A stretch of 64,000 bases of DNA. Origin: Sanderia malayensis. Taxonomy: Eukaryota; Cnidaria; Scyphozoa; Semaeostomeae; Pelagiidae. The notes under the pieces are model-generated. The model was given only the letters and a program-made list of their open reading frames with translations. It did not search any database and was not told where the DNA came from. Each line of letters starts with the position of its first letter. Within the stretch, counting starts at the first letter, position 1. The translations under genes and the position numbers were made by a program. This document shows positions 30,163 to 41,815 of the stretch, piece after piece. The stretch spans positions 248,001 through 312,000 of the forward strand of contig RQOL01000861.1 of the NCBI GenBank assembly GCA_013076295.1. Direction: 5' to 3'.

Positions 30163-30386
30163 TGTTGAAACAATAGAACTAATATTCATGAGCGAAAATA
30201 TTAGATAATAGCTGAACGCTGATTGGTTAAATTAAGAGCATTCGATTTTGCTTTTTGCACACGTTTTTGTTGTTCGTTGAAATGTAGACTCGACTAGATT
30301 ATCATATCAATATTTGCTTGCGTTATACTTTAAGTTGGGTTATTTTTCTCGTCGGATAAAGTGGATATTATTCGATAAATTCTACA
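30163..30386 (+). repeat. Copia right LTR
   Basis: 224 bp, TG...CA. About eight single-base differences from the left LTR by visual comparison. Confidence 0.9.
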
Positions 30387-30391
30387 GAGTG

Positions 30392-30540
30392 GACATCTAG
30401 AAAAGGATTATGCTCAAGCTTTAAACATAAGTAGTTTTAGTTTAGAAGTTATTGGAATAAAGAAAGCCCAATCTCATTGTCCAGAAGATGAGGGGTCTAA
30501 TTACTATGAACAAATAAAAGCATTCTTATTAATATGAGAA
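30392..30540 (+). pseudogene. 3' part of the plus-strand frame interrupted by Copia
   Basis: Continuation of the frame begun at 25797: LEKDYAQALNISSFSLEVIG then KKAQSHCPEDEGSNYYEQ and a stop. The following 30541-30780 is AT-rich and shows no gene. Confidence 0.3.
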
Positions 30541-30780
30541 AGTTGAAGAGTTATCGCTGACCACAAGGGACAGAGGACTATTACTAACCGCTGACTGAAT
30601 TTGATTGCAACATTACTTCCGTGTCAGTCTACTAGACTGTGTATATTTGATCGTCCTATTCGTGTAAGTCTCTTTGTTATAATATATTGTATCGTTGTAT
30701 TGTGTGTGTACAGGATTAGCCTAATTGAACTTTCATTATTATTATTGTCATTCGTTATTGTAAGTTTCCAATATATATAT

Positions 30781-31790
30781 TCTGCGGAGGTCACGTGATG
30801 ACGCACTTTCTTGCCAAAAACAATAGATTCGACCCGAAACAATAGGTCGAATGCTCAAAAACAATGGGACGAAACGGCGAATCGGTGATCAATAAGGCTT
30901 TTTTCAATGGGGGCGCACAAGATTGAGACTTGCATGGAAAGGCTCCGTTTCTGGAGTAGGCAAAAGTTATCTATTTTTGGAAGCCTATTTTATAAGAATT
31001 TTTGAGTTATTCCATTTATTATTCTACTAATTGTGCTATCACGAAAAAACGACGGTTTAAGCTAGCGAAACTTCCAAATTCGCGTCGCAAACTCCACTTT
31101 CGAAGAAAGCGTTCGCTCTTCACGTGACGCGTTTCGCCTTTTGCTGCAATTTGATGGGCTCTTTCGTGGCTTCACGTGAAAAGTCACGTGTTTTTCGTTA
31201 TCATGCAAATTAGCCCTCGGGTTGAACAGCAGGTACTTTTGGAGAAGACGCGTGTTTTTGTTTTCAACACAAAGGATAACTGGGCGCCTTTCAAAGTGTT
31301 TTACGACCTGAATTATCTTTGTAAAGCCTTGCTAATTGTTTGAGAGACCTCTGGAAAGTTACAGGAGACAATTGAGAACACAGGTGATAGTTTTGTTTTG
31401 TTTTTTGAGTGAGATAGTTTTAGTTTTTGTACGACCGCCATTGTTGCTTCGGCATACTGTGACGCTTAGGCCTAATGTAAACAAAGTCAAAGTTTTAAAA
31501 ACAAATTATGATACGCGATTATGAGGCGAGCGGAGCGAGCCAAACTATTGTAAGAGGAGTAGCCAGAGGCATGAGCGGGAGCGAATGCAGCGCACGAAGT
31601 GCGCCCTATCAGTCAATGTTTCTTGATAACAGATAGACAGGCGAGCGCAGCGAGCTAACCCATTGTAAGTGGGGTTGAAAGGGGCATGAGCATGAGCGAA
31701 TGCAGCGCACGAAGTGCGCCAACCAGATTAAGCCTTTTTTACTTGACGGGCAGGGGCGAACGAGCGAAGCGAGTGATGACCCCTAGTATT
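30781..31790 (+). repeat. Dispersed repeat family R, copy A
   Basis: Begins CTGCGGAGGTCACGTGATGACG, here shortened, and ends GATGACCCCTAG. The right half is built of gcgaatgcagcgcacgaagt and gcgagcgcagcgagc-type modules. A short frame VLLEKTRVFVFNTKDNWAPF (about 31225-31340) recurs in copies B, D and E. Non-autonomous in appearance; class unknown. Confidence 0.7.
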
Positions 31791-32939
31791 AATAAGAATA
31801 GGCTACTTGTTTGTTTATATTATCGATGTAATCTTATATCGTAGGATTCTATCATCGTTGTTCGATTGATCATCATATTATATATATCAAGCATCGAGGA
31901 GTATTTTTCTTCAAAAGTTATAAAATTTTTATTAAAAAATCTTGACTACTCTACCTATCACAGTTCATGTAATAAACTCAAGATCATATGGTCTTGTGGT
32001 ATGACCACATGACTCTAAGCGGGTGGAGGTTTGCTATATGATGTCATTGTGAATTACTTAGTAACGTCACATGATTGGTGTTGATAAAACCAAGGTCACG
32101 TGGCCTTGGTCTATGATTAGTCACATGATCGGTATTTGACCTTTCTTCGCATGCAAAGTAAGTCAGAACCCGCTATGCTGCTGAACAGGTGGGCTAGAAC
32201 CGGGCCTTATGATTCTACCAATAATTCAGGTCGTCAAACAACTTGAAAAGCATCCAGCTAGCCTATGTGTGCAAAACAAAAACTAGTCAGATGCCTTGTG
32301 TAATTTTGTTGCCACCACATGTTACAAGAATAGATCACATAACATTCGAAAGATAATTGTTCACTGAGTTAATTTTTGCCTGTTGCCAACCTTGTAAGAT
32401 ATTTTTAAGAAAATGCGAGGTATTTTGGAAAAAGCTCAATTAGCACTATTGCTAAATATTACTGACACTGTAATAAAGTTATGATAATAAAAATAATAAA
32501 TAATAATAACTGGTTTCTGGCAAAATATAGTTTCAAATGTTGTCGCATTTTTAGTTTCCAATGCTGTCAATGAAAGAGAATTGCGCAAGCTCTACAGGAG
32601 TTTTTAACATGCTAGTCTGATCAATGTTGTTGTCTTCGTAGGTTCCAACATGCAAAAAGAAAAATTTTTTCTTAACGAAGAATTACGTCAACACTCAAAT
32701 ACCTAGTGGCTCAAAAAGATGTACAGCTCTTTGCATAGATGCCTTACTTACAGTGCGAGCTGTGGAATCAAGTTATATACAAAATTATACATCAGGAAGT
32801 CGAACTTAGACTTTAAACCTCATATACCTCTATGACAGCGTTAAGACATTTCAATTGCGAAGAGAAAAAAAGCAATCTGGAAATTTGCCACAATTTCAGT
32901 TTGTAATGCTTGCAGATATTCAAACAGAACCCGCTTAGA
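31791..32939. other. No gene seen; two palindromes
   Basis: AT-rich. Contains CCAAGGTCACGTGGCCTTGG (32090-32109), a near-perfect palindrome centred on CACGTG, and tatggtcttgtggtatgacca at 31987-32007. No supported coding sequence. Confidence 0.5.
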
Positions 32940-33817
32940 CTAGGGGTTTTCAAATAACAAAACTTAATCTGGTTGGCGAACTTCATGCCCTGCATTCGCT
33001 TACGCTCATGCCTCTGCCTACTCTTTTTATAAAAGCCTGGCCACTCTGCTCGCCTGATAATCCCGTTTCATAATTCGTTTATTAAAACTTTGGCCTTGTT
33101 TATATTAGGCCTAAGCGTCGCAAGCATGCCAAAGCAACAATGGCCGTCGCCTACTACAAAAACTACAACTATCTCACTCAAGAACCAAAACAAAGCTATC
33201 ACCTGTGTCTCAATTGTTTCCTATAATTTTCCAGAGGTCTCTCAAACAATTAGCAAGTTTTTACAAAGATAATTCAGGTCGTAAAACACTTTGAAAGGCG
33301 CCCAGTTATCTTTTCTGTCCAAAACAAAGACCTGCGTCTTCTCCAAAAGTACCTGCTGTTCAACCCAAGGGCAAATTTGCATGATAACGAAAAACGTCTG
33401 ACTGTTCACGTCACATTGCGAAAGAGCCAATCAACTTGCAGCAAAAGGTGAAACTGTTCACCTGAACAGCGAATCCTTTGTTCGGAGATGGAGTTCGAGA
33501 CCCGAATTTGAAATTTTGGCCAACGCAAACTGTAGTTTTTTCTTGATATCCAATTAGGTGAACAAAAACAAAAAATTTCCCAATCTTTTAGTGGAAACTG
33601 TAAGCTCTTATATAGATAAATGTTTGGTTAAGTCGGCAAGTAACAACTCATTTAAAAGTCGGGCAGATTAGGGGCCTGAAAAAAAGCCTTTATGGATACC
33701 TTGTTCGCTGTTTCGGCCCATTTTTTGGGGCGATTCGATCTATTGTTTCGGGTCAAATCTATTGTTTTTGGCAACGAAATTGGGTCATCGCATGACTCCG
33801 CAAAATAGTAATATTAG
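32940..33817 (-). repeat. Dispersed repeat family R, copy B
   Basis: Opposite orientation to copy A. Starts CTAGGGG, includes aacttaatctggttggcg and gcattcgcttacgctcatgc, and ends AAATAGTAATATTAG. Minus frame 33242-33430 holds VLLEKTQVFVLDRKDNWAPF, the conserved short ORF. Confidence 0.7.
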
Positions 33818-33949
33818 AATTGCTGAGGCAAAAACTCATTTGAGTGCGAATGTGAATATTATTGCAAGAGTGTCTTTCAGGTGTATGACTGCGTAAATAA
33901 TTTGGTTCGACCACTCACACAGTAATTAATGCATGCTTCCAAAGGGATG

Positions 33950-34000
33950 CAACTCAAGGTGCAACTCAAGGTTTCCCTTCACATGGAAACCTTGAGTTGC
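33950..34000. repeat. Hairpin with 16-bp perfect arms
   Basis: gcaactcaaggtttcc, a short loop, then ggaaaccttgagttgc (33961-34000), preceded by a direct copy of gcaactcaaggt. It lies at the 3' end of the gene at 34.0-36.2 kb. Confidence 0.7.
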
Positions 34001-36220
34001 ACATTCCTTTGCATTTGCACTTAGTTAGCTGCAGAAGGTCTGGTGACATAGCTGGTTGATTAGAAGCAATGGGCGACCATTTTTCATTATCTTCAACCCA
34101 GCCATACGGGAAAGGATCCCAGTGTACCATTGTAGCTACTGAGGAGCTCTTCCATTCAAAGGCCTGTAGTAGAGCTCTCTTAAGATGCTGATTAAATGCT
34201 TAAGTTGTAGGTAGAGGTTTCTCCCCCTCGGCAATTTTCTTTGTGAAAAGATACGCCCTTGCATTTGGTAGTGACATTGATTTATCCATGTAAACAAAAC
34301 TTACGAAACGTGCAATGTTTTCTGCATCTCTTTCGTCAAGAACCAGTTTGATGTAGAAGTTTTGCAAGGCTGCAATAGAGGATTCATCTTCCACTCGTTG
34401 TAGTCCTCTGAACCATGTGAACTTTCCTTTGCCAGTAAAGTGCCCAACAGGATCACACCAGAAATCATGTGAAGTGCCAATAATGCCTGTGATCGATCTG
34501 CCCCAAGAGCTGCATGCATTTTGTCTATGTGAAAGATCTTTGTTACCGTTTTCATTCTTGTTTTGAAGCAAAGATCTTGAGCATAGTACAAGCATAACAC
34601 AAGAACATCTGCGTCTGGGGAGACAATGACAATCTCTGCATTTACTCCTGCTGATTCTATGAAATCAATTTCATTCCATATCAACAGTATATCTGCTTCA
34701 TCGTGATTGAAAACAATGGAAGATTCATGTTGGACATCGTCACAACTTCCGACATACCTTAACTTGTTTTTTTCAACTGTGTATAATTTGATGTTGCGTC
34801 TTGAGAAAGGTGGAAGGAACTTTGCAGCCAAGTATTTTGTTAGCTCTCTCTTGGTTGCTTCATTAGACAGAAACTCCTTGAACGAAATATCGCTGATGTT
34901 TGTGCTGCCTTCCACACCGTAGTACCAGGATGTGCATGTCTGATTTCTTCTCAAACGTGTTGCTTTCTGCAAGTAAGAATCAAATACAAGTCGCACATCC
35001 GTGAATAGCTGTTCTTTTATGTAATACTCCACTTTCTGATTGAATGCAAGGCTGCAAAGTCACTACATGTTTTTACCCAACTCACTTTGGCGAGAGACTG
35101 TACAACTGCCATTCCATGGAGAATAAGATATCTTTCTGTAGATGGTATTTCAGCATCTCTAGGGACATCACTTCTGTGATGAACCTCTTCATCGGACTCG
35201 CATAATTCAAGCAAGGCACTTGCAAGCTTATACTTATCGTTGCAAGGAATGAGCTCATTGCTTATCATCAAGCTTTGCGGATAGTCACATAGCTCGTAGT
35301 TACCAGTTATCTGCTTTTCGTCAATTTGTCTTGATGATGTGGAAAGAATGAGAAACTTTGCAAAAAGGTTTCTTTCTAACTTGACATTCTTTGCGGGAGT
35401 GTTTTTCGTACCTTTCACCAATCTCTCATTCTCAAATACTTCCAAGCTGGCTTTTCCTTTTGCAGTAACTTTAACGCTATCTTGCACAAATCTCTCTTCA
35501 ACAACCGCATTTGTCACCATATTTCTGAAGATCCCACAATCATCACTTGAAAAAGAATTCATATGTTCTTCTATCGTGTCTTTTATTCTCTTTACCCATT
35601 CTGCTTGTTTTGATATCTGGAAAGGTATAAGATTGTGGTGCTGTTTAGGAACCGTGTGTCTCTCTTGAAGCTCACTGCAAAGCCGGTTGATAATTGGTGC
35701 GGCAACAAAGAAGCAATTTCTTGCCTTTTCATTGTTTGCAATGCCCCTTAATCCTCCATCAATCTTAAGAAGCTTGTTTTCTTGCTCAACAGCGTGATCA
35801 ACGCCAATTGCAATGAAGGGCAGATAGTTCTTTGCGACTGAAAACTCTCCATCGGCCAGTGTTTGTCAAACAGGGGGGTCAGATTCTTGCAAGGCATATT
35901 GTGATGCACCGTAGTATGACATCATAAGCATGTATTTTGTCCTGTTAAAATATAAGCGACTCAAGCTTCACAGAAAGATAAGGGTGGAAGTTTATCAAAT
36001 GCTCCATCCTATCCTTATTAGTAGGGTGCTCATCAATAATGCTTCTCAATTCTTGCTCTTCTTCAGGGTGTTCTTTGTAGAACTCTTGCATGACTAGCTG
36101 GTACAAAGCACAAATGGTATCTTCTTGTGCATGGAAAGACCTTTTAAGATGCGTACATGCTAACATTGAGCGAGTTGTTGCTGGCCCGTATACTCCAGAT
36201 TCTGGCCAGATGTTATCCAT
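34001..36220 (-). pseudogene. FEN/XPG-like multi-copy family, member 2
   Basis: Minus frames 36220-35945, 35880-35017, 35032-34301 and 34595-34001 follow one another with overlaps or single stops. Landmarks: WPESGVYGPATTRSMLAC, LKRSFHAQEDTICALYQL, VAKNYLPFIAIGVDHAVEQE, GNYELCDYPQSLM, VNAEIVIVSPDADVLVLCLY (acidic motif), then CDPVGHFTGKGKFTWF, equivalent to GCDTTS..GIGK of the 5.9-9.5 kb member. A frameshift falls inside that motif. PNARAYLFTKK and an HWDPFPYGW segment near the end are also family features. The upstream end is cut by repeat copy C. Same broad family as the 5351-9956 element's gene but clearly a different subfamily. Confidence 0.55.
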
Positions 36221-36246
36221 TCCTGAGCTGGTTATGTAGTTACTTA

Positions 36247-36712
36247 CTAGGGGTCATCACTTGCTTTGCTCGTTCGCCCCAGCCCATCAAGTAAAAAAAG
36301 CTGAATCTGGTTGGTGCGCTTCCTGCGCTGTATTCGCTCATGCTCATGCCCATACATACATACATACATACATACATACATACATACATACATACATACA
36401 TACATACATACATACATACATACATACAAACATACTGGTGTCTTCGTTCGCGTTCGCTCGCTCGCCCGCCACAGCCCGTCACGTAAAAAAGAGCTTAATC
36501 TGGTTGGCTTAATCTTAATCCTCGTGTGCTGCATTCGCTTACCCTCCTGCCTCTTTCAACCCCACCTACATTGGGTTAGCTCGCTGCGCTCGCCTGTTTA
36601 TGTATTTTCAAGAAACATTGACTGATAGGCCGCAATTTGTGCGCTGCATTCGCTTACAATCATGCTTCTTCAGACATCACATGCAATGGTTTGGCTCCCT
36701 ACGCTTGCCTTA
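36247..36712 (-). repeat. Dispersed repeat family R, copy C, with (CATA)n expansion
   Basis: Starts CTAGGGGTCATCACTTGC. Contains about 18 consecutive cata units (36353-36427), then gcgctgcgctcgcc-type modules. The tetranucleotide gives spurious repetitive ORFs on both strands. Confidence 0.7.
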
Positions 36713-38779
36713 GTATTTGCTTTTGGTCATGCTTCCAGATAGTACACAGCACTTTAGTGGGATGTAGAATAAAGTTCAAGACATTGGCCTTGTTGTGACA
36801 AAATAAGCCTCGTATTGGTGATTTTCGCATTGACATGGAATATTGCATCATAAGATGGCAATTGACCTTTGAAAGCACAAAACTTTTGGTGACTGGATAG
36901 TGAAAAATTGAATAAATGTAGATTTTACTTGTGGGTAGGTTGGCAGAACAATGGACTTAAATTTTACTAATACACCTATGGCATAACAGAATTGCAGCTG
37001 CGTGCCAAGGATAATAGTAATACATTATTTTACCAGTGTCCCCTATAAGTGTATTATAATTAGGCAATAACCTGACACAAAAACTGATTAAATTACAATG
37101 TGATAGAAACTTACATTAACAGAATTCTCCTTCCATGAGTTTTTCAAGATTCCCATTGACTTTTCATGCATAGTGTAGTAAATGTTTGTTTCGGTCGTTT
37201 CACATTTGCATGGTGTGAATAGAAAATATTAGTGACATTGACAGCTTCAGTTTAGCACTTCAGAGTTTCTTTCACTAAGAATCATATAGAAAAAAATGAA
37301 GAATTAATAATCAATGAAATTACCATATGATAGTTACAGGATAATGGGACAACATGATAGTTGTGCAGCCATAATGATCAATAGCCCTTGTGGATTACAT
37401 GGAAAAGGATATTTGAAATGCAAAATAAGTGAAAATTAACTTTCCACTGGTCTATGAATACTTCATCCATCATCAATATTGAAGACAAAAATAGTTTCAT
37501 GGGAATGACAATATTTTGCTTGTGACACATGAAGGCAATGAAGAGTAAGGAATCCATAAATTGGTAAATACTTCCAGAAACATTTTAAATCCAAGCTAGC
37601 AATCGCAGGCACGTGTAGTGAAGGTATCAAACATTTATTTTGTTAGCAAGTAAACTATAAAGGAGTAAAATAACTAATTTAAATTTTGGATTTCGTTGCA
37701 ATCAGTGAAGTGAAGTTAGCATAGCCTAACCCAAATTGGTTTAACAAGCTGGTTTAACAACTTGATGAAATTTAATTGGGAATGAGTTAAAAATAAGATC
37801 TATATTACCTGTAACATACATTGAAAATGTCCCCTGTAAATTTGGAAATAGTTTACCAACTTTATGTTGTCCTGTTTCATAATCATTTTGTGATGCCAAG
37901 CCAAGCTGTTTCCAAATTCGTATTTTAAATATTAGCGGGGGCTATTGATGGAAAAGAGGCCAAAAATTTTTCAATGCAACATAAGGACCTCGTTTCAGTG
38001 GGATATAAAGTGTTATTATTGGCAAAGAAGAGCTACAGAAATGCATCTCATTAAGAACGGACATTGATGAAGTTCAGTAAATTTGAACAGAGAGTGCATT
38101 AATGCTACATTGTTTCGGTATATGATATATTTATTAGTACATAAAAGGTAATAAAGTAAATATCATTGATGATAGCTTCAATTATGTGCTGCACACAACT
38201 ATAAGAAACTTTTGGCATAGAATGTGATAAAAGAAAACATGAGCTTTAACATGCATGAATAAAAATGTAGACAAACTTTCAGTGTTCATTTGATGTTCAT
38301 GTTTCATAAGTCGATAGTGAACATCAATGAGTGATAATTGGTCCCATCTGTAGATTGTATTGATGTCTTCATGCATCATGTGGAGTGTTCGGCGATGTTG
38401 ACAGCTTTTTTCAATATCAAATTCACACGCGAGTGGCACAGAGCAACAATACGGATATCTGTTCTCTCGATACTTCGTGCCTTCTCACCATTCAGTTTGG
38501 TCATAGTAAAAAAAAGATTGCCAGATACATTAGTTTAAAGCTCAAACACCAACTTCAAGGGGTAACCTTTGTTTGAGGTTTCTTTATTCAGGAAAACTGC
38601 AATTTAAATTTGGGATATTACATAATAAGGGGTCAGCTATATTGTTATAATAAATAAGGAGATGAGAGGAGGGTAATCTAATGCTAATTCTTGTTAAAAC
38701 AAATATGGTTAATGGAGAGATTGCAGTTTTCACAGAGAAAAGGAAAGCCATACTCCCATAGGCAATATCAGAGAGCGTA
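36713..38779. other. AT-rich region without a supported gene
   Basis: No frame longer than ~85 codons and no recognisable motif. A minus frame at 38182-38439 is possibly spurious. Confidence 0.5.
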
Positions 38780-39163
38780 TCAAAGCATACCTCTTCTGAT
38801 ACAGGTGCTACCAAGAACCCAGATCGTGTTGTTGCTGTTGGCGAGCACCCCCGGACACTGGAGTGTTGTGAAAGTATCCGGATCGTTCTTGGTGGATCTT
38901 ATTGACTGGAGTGGCGTGGCAAACCAGGAATGTTCATAGCTTTTCATGGCTTTGCTTTCTGAGTGTTGTGCTGATATCACAACAGGAAGCATACTGTAGT
39001 GCAATGCCGATCCGCCAGAACCACAATCTGAGCCCCGTATATTGTGTGTGTGCATTTTGGTAGACTGACACCCTCTGTGAGCAACGCAATTGATGCTCAA
39101 AGGTTTGTGAAGACCTTTACAGCACTTCTTGGAAAACAATGCTTTTTGTCTTCCTGTGTGTTT

Positions 39164-39534
39164 TCACTGGGAGGATTCTTTGAGTCCGTCAAATGATGTT
39201 GCTCTGGACATGGCCACATATAACTGACTATTTATGAACATGGGCTCAGGTAAATACAAACCAACATACCTTACAGATTGTCCCTGTGCCATATTGATGG
39301 TAAGGCAGTATGCTAGTCTGACTGGAAATTGCTGTCGCTTGATGTTGAACACCGTTTCATTATCCTGTGTTGACAATGTTATTCTGGGAATCATGACCTG
39401 CTGGCCTCTTTGTTCCTTCGTGATGATCTCTGCTGTGATCACGCTATGTTGGAGATGGTGTACAATGAGACTTGTGCCATTGTAAAGACCTTTCTTTGGA
39501 TTTAGATTCCTCAGAAGAATGATTGTTGCACCAA
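39164..39534 (-). pseudogene. Helitron helicase, C-terminal part
   Basis: The frame reads ATIILLRNLNPKKGLYNGTS, then VMIPRITLSTQDNETVFNIK and RQQFPVRLAYCLTINMAQGQ, and LYLPEPMFINSQLYVAMSRA: the last helicase motifs (V and VI) of Pif1-like Helitron helicases. It joins upstream to the part ending LTPNGMPLHRVGL near 43600, the LINE lying between. Confidence 0.8.
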
Positions 39535-39980
39535 CCTTAAATAAGGAAAGCTCGAGGTTACAATAGAAATTCTGAAGAAAAAGTTACTTGCTTGTGGACT
39601 TTCCGGAGATATTTACGACTGGCTCGTGGACTATCTACAACATCGACGGCAATTCGCAAATGTAAATGGATCCAATTCGGATTCAAGAATTATTAGGCAG
39701 TTTAAGCAACCACAACGCTAACGTTAACGGTAACGTTAGGTGCTAACGTTATCGTTTCCGTCATCGTTTTGCAGAAACTGCGTTAAGCATGATTCAAGCT
39801 GAGAACGCAAGCACTGACGTAAATTAATATGAAGGGGCTATTGTTTTTTTGGAAATTGAGCATGTTGCAACAATTGTATCAACGTTTCGCAATAAAAGTA
39901 ATATTTCACATATTTTTCACGTTAGTAAATTCACTTCGGATCATTTCAGTATTATTTGTTCAGTATATTAAAATTCCTAA

Positions 39981-41057
39981 ATGGCAAATTTAAACGAAGC
40001 TATCGAAGCTGCACACCAATTGGATGTATTAGATGACGAGGAGGTTGTCCTTTTGCAAGAGCTAAACAGACCTAGAAATCTAGTCATCCCATACTGGCAG
40101 TACGAAAATTTTGATTTGGACAGAATAACAGACGATGAATGTAAGGCAGAGTTTAGATTCGAAAAAAGACACATTTATGACGTTCAGCGTGCATTAAATT
40201 TACCAGAAGAAATTATCACATATAATAGAATGAACGTAGATACAACAGAAGCCTTATGTTGTTTGTTAAAGAGATTTGCATATCCATGCAGATACTTGGA
40301 CATGGTTCCAAGGTTTGCAAGACCAGTGCCAGAGCTCTGTGTGATTTGCAACACTTTAATGAATATGATTAATGAGCAATGGGGATTTCTGCTAACTTCA
40401 TTTAACAGGCACATTCTCAGTCCTCCAGTGTTGCAAATGTATGCAGAGGCAATTCATGCCAAGGGTGCTCCTCTTAGCAACTGTTGGGGCTTTATAGATG
40501 GCACTGTATGTCCCATTACCAGACCTGGCATCAACCAGAGAGTTCTTTACAATGGGCATAAACGCATACATGCGTTGAAATTCCAATCTGTTGCCACCTC
40601 AAATGGACTAGTGGCACTGCTCCATGGTCCATTTGAAGGAAGAAGACATGACAGTGGCATTTTGAGGGAGTCTGGTCTGCTACAATTACTGGAGCAGCAT
40701 TCAATATCTCCAGATGGAAATATTATGTGTATATATGGAGACCCAGCATATCCATTAAGGCAACAGCTGCAGGCACCTTTTAAAGATCCAATTTTGACTC
40801 CAGAGCAGCAACTGTGGAATCAAAGAATGAGTTCGGTCAGAGTCAGTGTGGAGTGGTTATTTGGAGATATTGTTAATTATTTTAAATTTATAGACTTTAA
40901 AAAAACTTGAAGATTCAATTAAGTGCAGTGGGCAAAATATATATAGTTTGTACAATTTTAAAAAATGCAAGGAACTGTCTGTATGGCAGTACCACTTCAA
41001 AATTTTTCGACATTGACCCACCAGAGTTGCAAATTTATTTTGAAAATCAAAAATGAA
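39981..41057 (+). CDS. Harbinger (DDE_Tnp_4) transposase
   Basis: ATG 39981. N-terminal ~110 residues, then LLKRFAYPCRYLDMVPRFAR and the nuclease core: NCWGFIDGTVCPI (first Asp), HDSGILRESG, MCIYGDPAYPLR (second Asp), VRVSVEWLFGDIVN (Glu). The main frame stops at 40908-40910 (FKKT). One base over, KIQLSAVGKIYIVCTILKNA and a stop at about 41057 supply the expected C-terminus, so there is a single frameshift near 40900. Otherwise complete and with all catalytic residues. Confidence 0.85.
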
Positions 41058-41079
41058 AAATTATAAACAAACAAAAATG

Positions 41080-41815
41080 TCAGTCTTTCTTATTTATTTG
41101 TTCTGCAATGTTCATTATGAGATTGTACTGATGCTGCTGTTGTTGAATCACTTGCATCAGCAACTGGTTTTGCTGCTGCAGTGCTGCATTCTCTTCTCTT
41201 CTCTTCCTCTCATTCTCATCAGCCTCTCTTTCTTTTGCTTTTTCTTCCAATTCTCTCTCTTTCAATTTCTGCTCTCTTTCTTTCCACTCCATTTCAAACT
41301 TCAACTTCTCATTTAAATACTTAAATGTCTCCACTCCATAATTCTTTTGTTTCTCCTTTCCTCCTGCTCCTGCCTCATTCCCACTTTTCCTCTTAACAGA
41401 TTCCCCTCTACTCTCCATGCTGAGCCTCCCCATTTCTTGCCCCTTCTCAATATCTCCTGCCACCTTATTTGCCTTTTCTTTCGCTGCAACACTCTGCTCT
41501 TGTGCAGCTGACTCGAAGAGCTCAATTAACTCGTCTAACAATTTATCAGTGTTCGTTAATTCAGGACAAATGCCACTTGCTCTCTCTTCTTCCCTGTTCT
41601 TCGCCTTTCTTCTCTCCAACAATGCAGCAAACCTTTCCCTCACACTTCTTGGATTTGTATTAAATCTGGGATTTTCTACATGGTTCAGATTTTCTGAAAT
41701 TGCCTTCCACTTCTCTCCCCTTTCCACACTTCCCGCCTTTGAAATCCACAATTCTGATGCCAAAACCTCTCTTAGCAGCATGTCATCGTGGGTTGGTAAC
41801 CACTTAAATCTCTTC
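41080..41815 (-). CDS. MYB-like DNA-binding partner of Harbinger
   Basis: Frame open upstream to about 41815 (RKRFKWLPTHDDMLLREVLA), giving a trihelix/MYB-like domain: WKAISENLNHVENPRFNTNP and SVRERFAALLERRKAKNREE. The second half is a long Glu/Lys/Gln coiled coil ending in Q-rich LLMQVIQQQQHQYNLIMNIA. Such proteins bind Harbinger ends and carry the transposase to the nucleus. The first exon may lie farther upstream (42000s), as no ATG opens the domain. Confidence 0.75.

Larger units (their letters stand above)
25849..30386 (+). mobile_element. Ty1/Copia retrotransposon with both LTRs and 5-bp TSD
   Basis: Complete structure: 224-bp LTRs (TG...CA), TSD gagtg at 25844-25848 and 30387-30391, a primer-binding site after the left LTR (GGTTATGGGCACAG, matching the anticodon-loop half of initiator tRNA-Met used by many Copia elements) and a polypurine tract GAGTGGGAG before the right LTR. 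Coding order gag-protease-integrase-RT-RNase H is Copia. By eye the LTRs differ at 8 of 224 positions, so insertion is not recent. Confidence 0.92.

Noticed and set aside
36240..36625. Repetitive ORFs on both strands (YVCM / HTYI repeats)
   Set aside because: Produced by the CATA tetranucleotide microsatellite.
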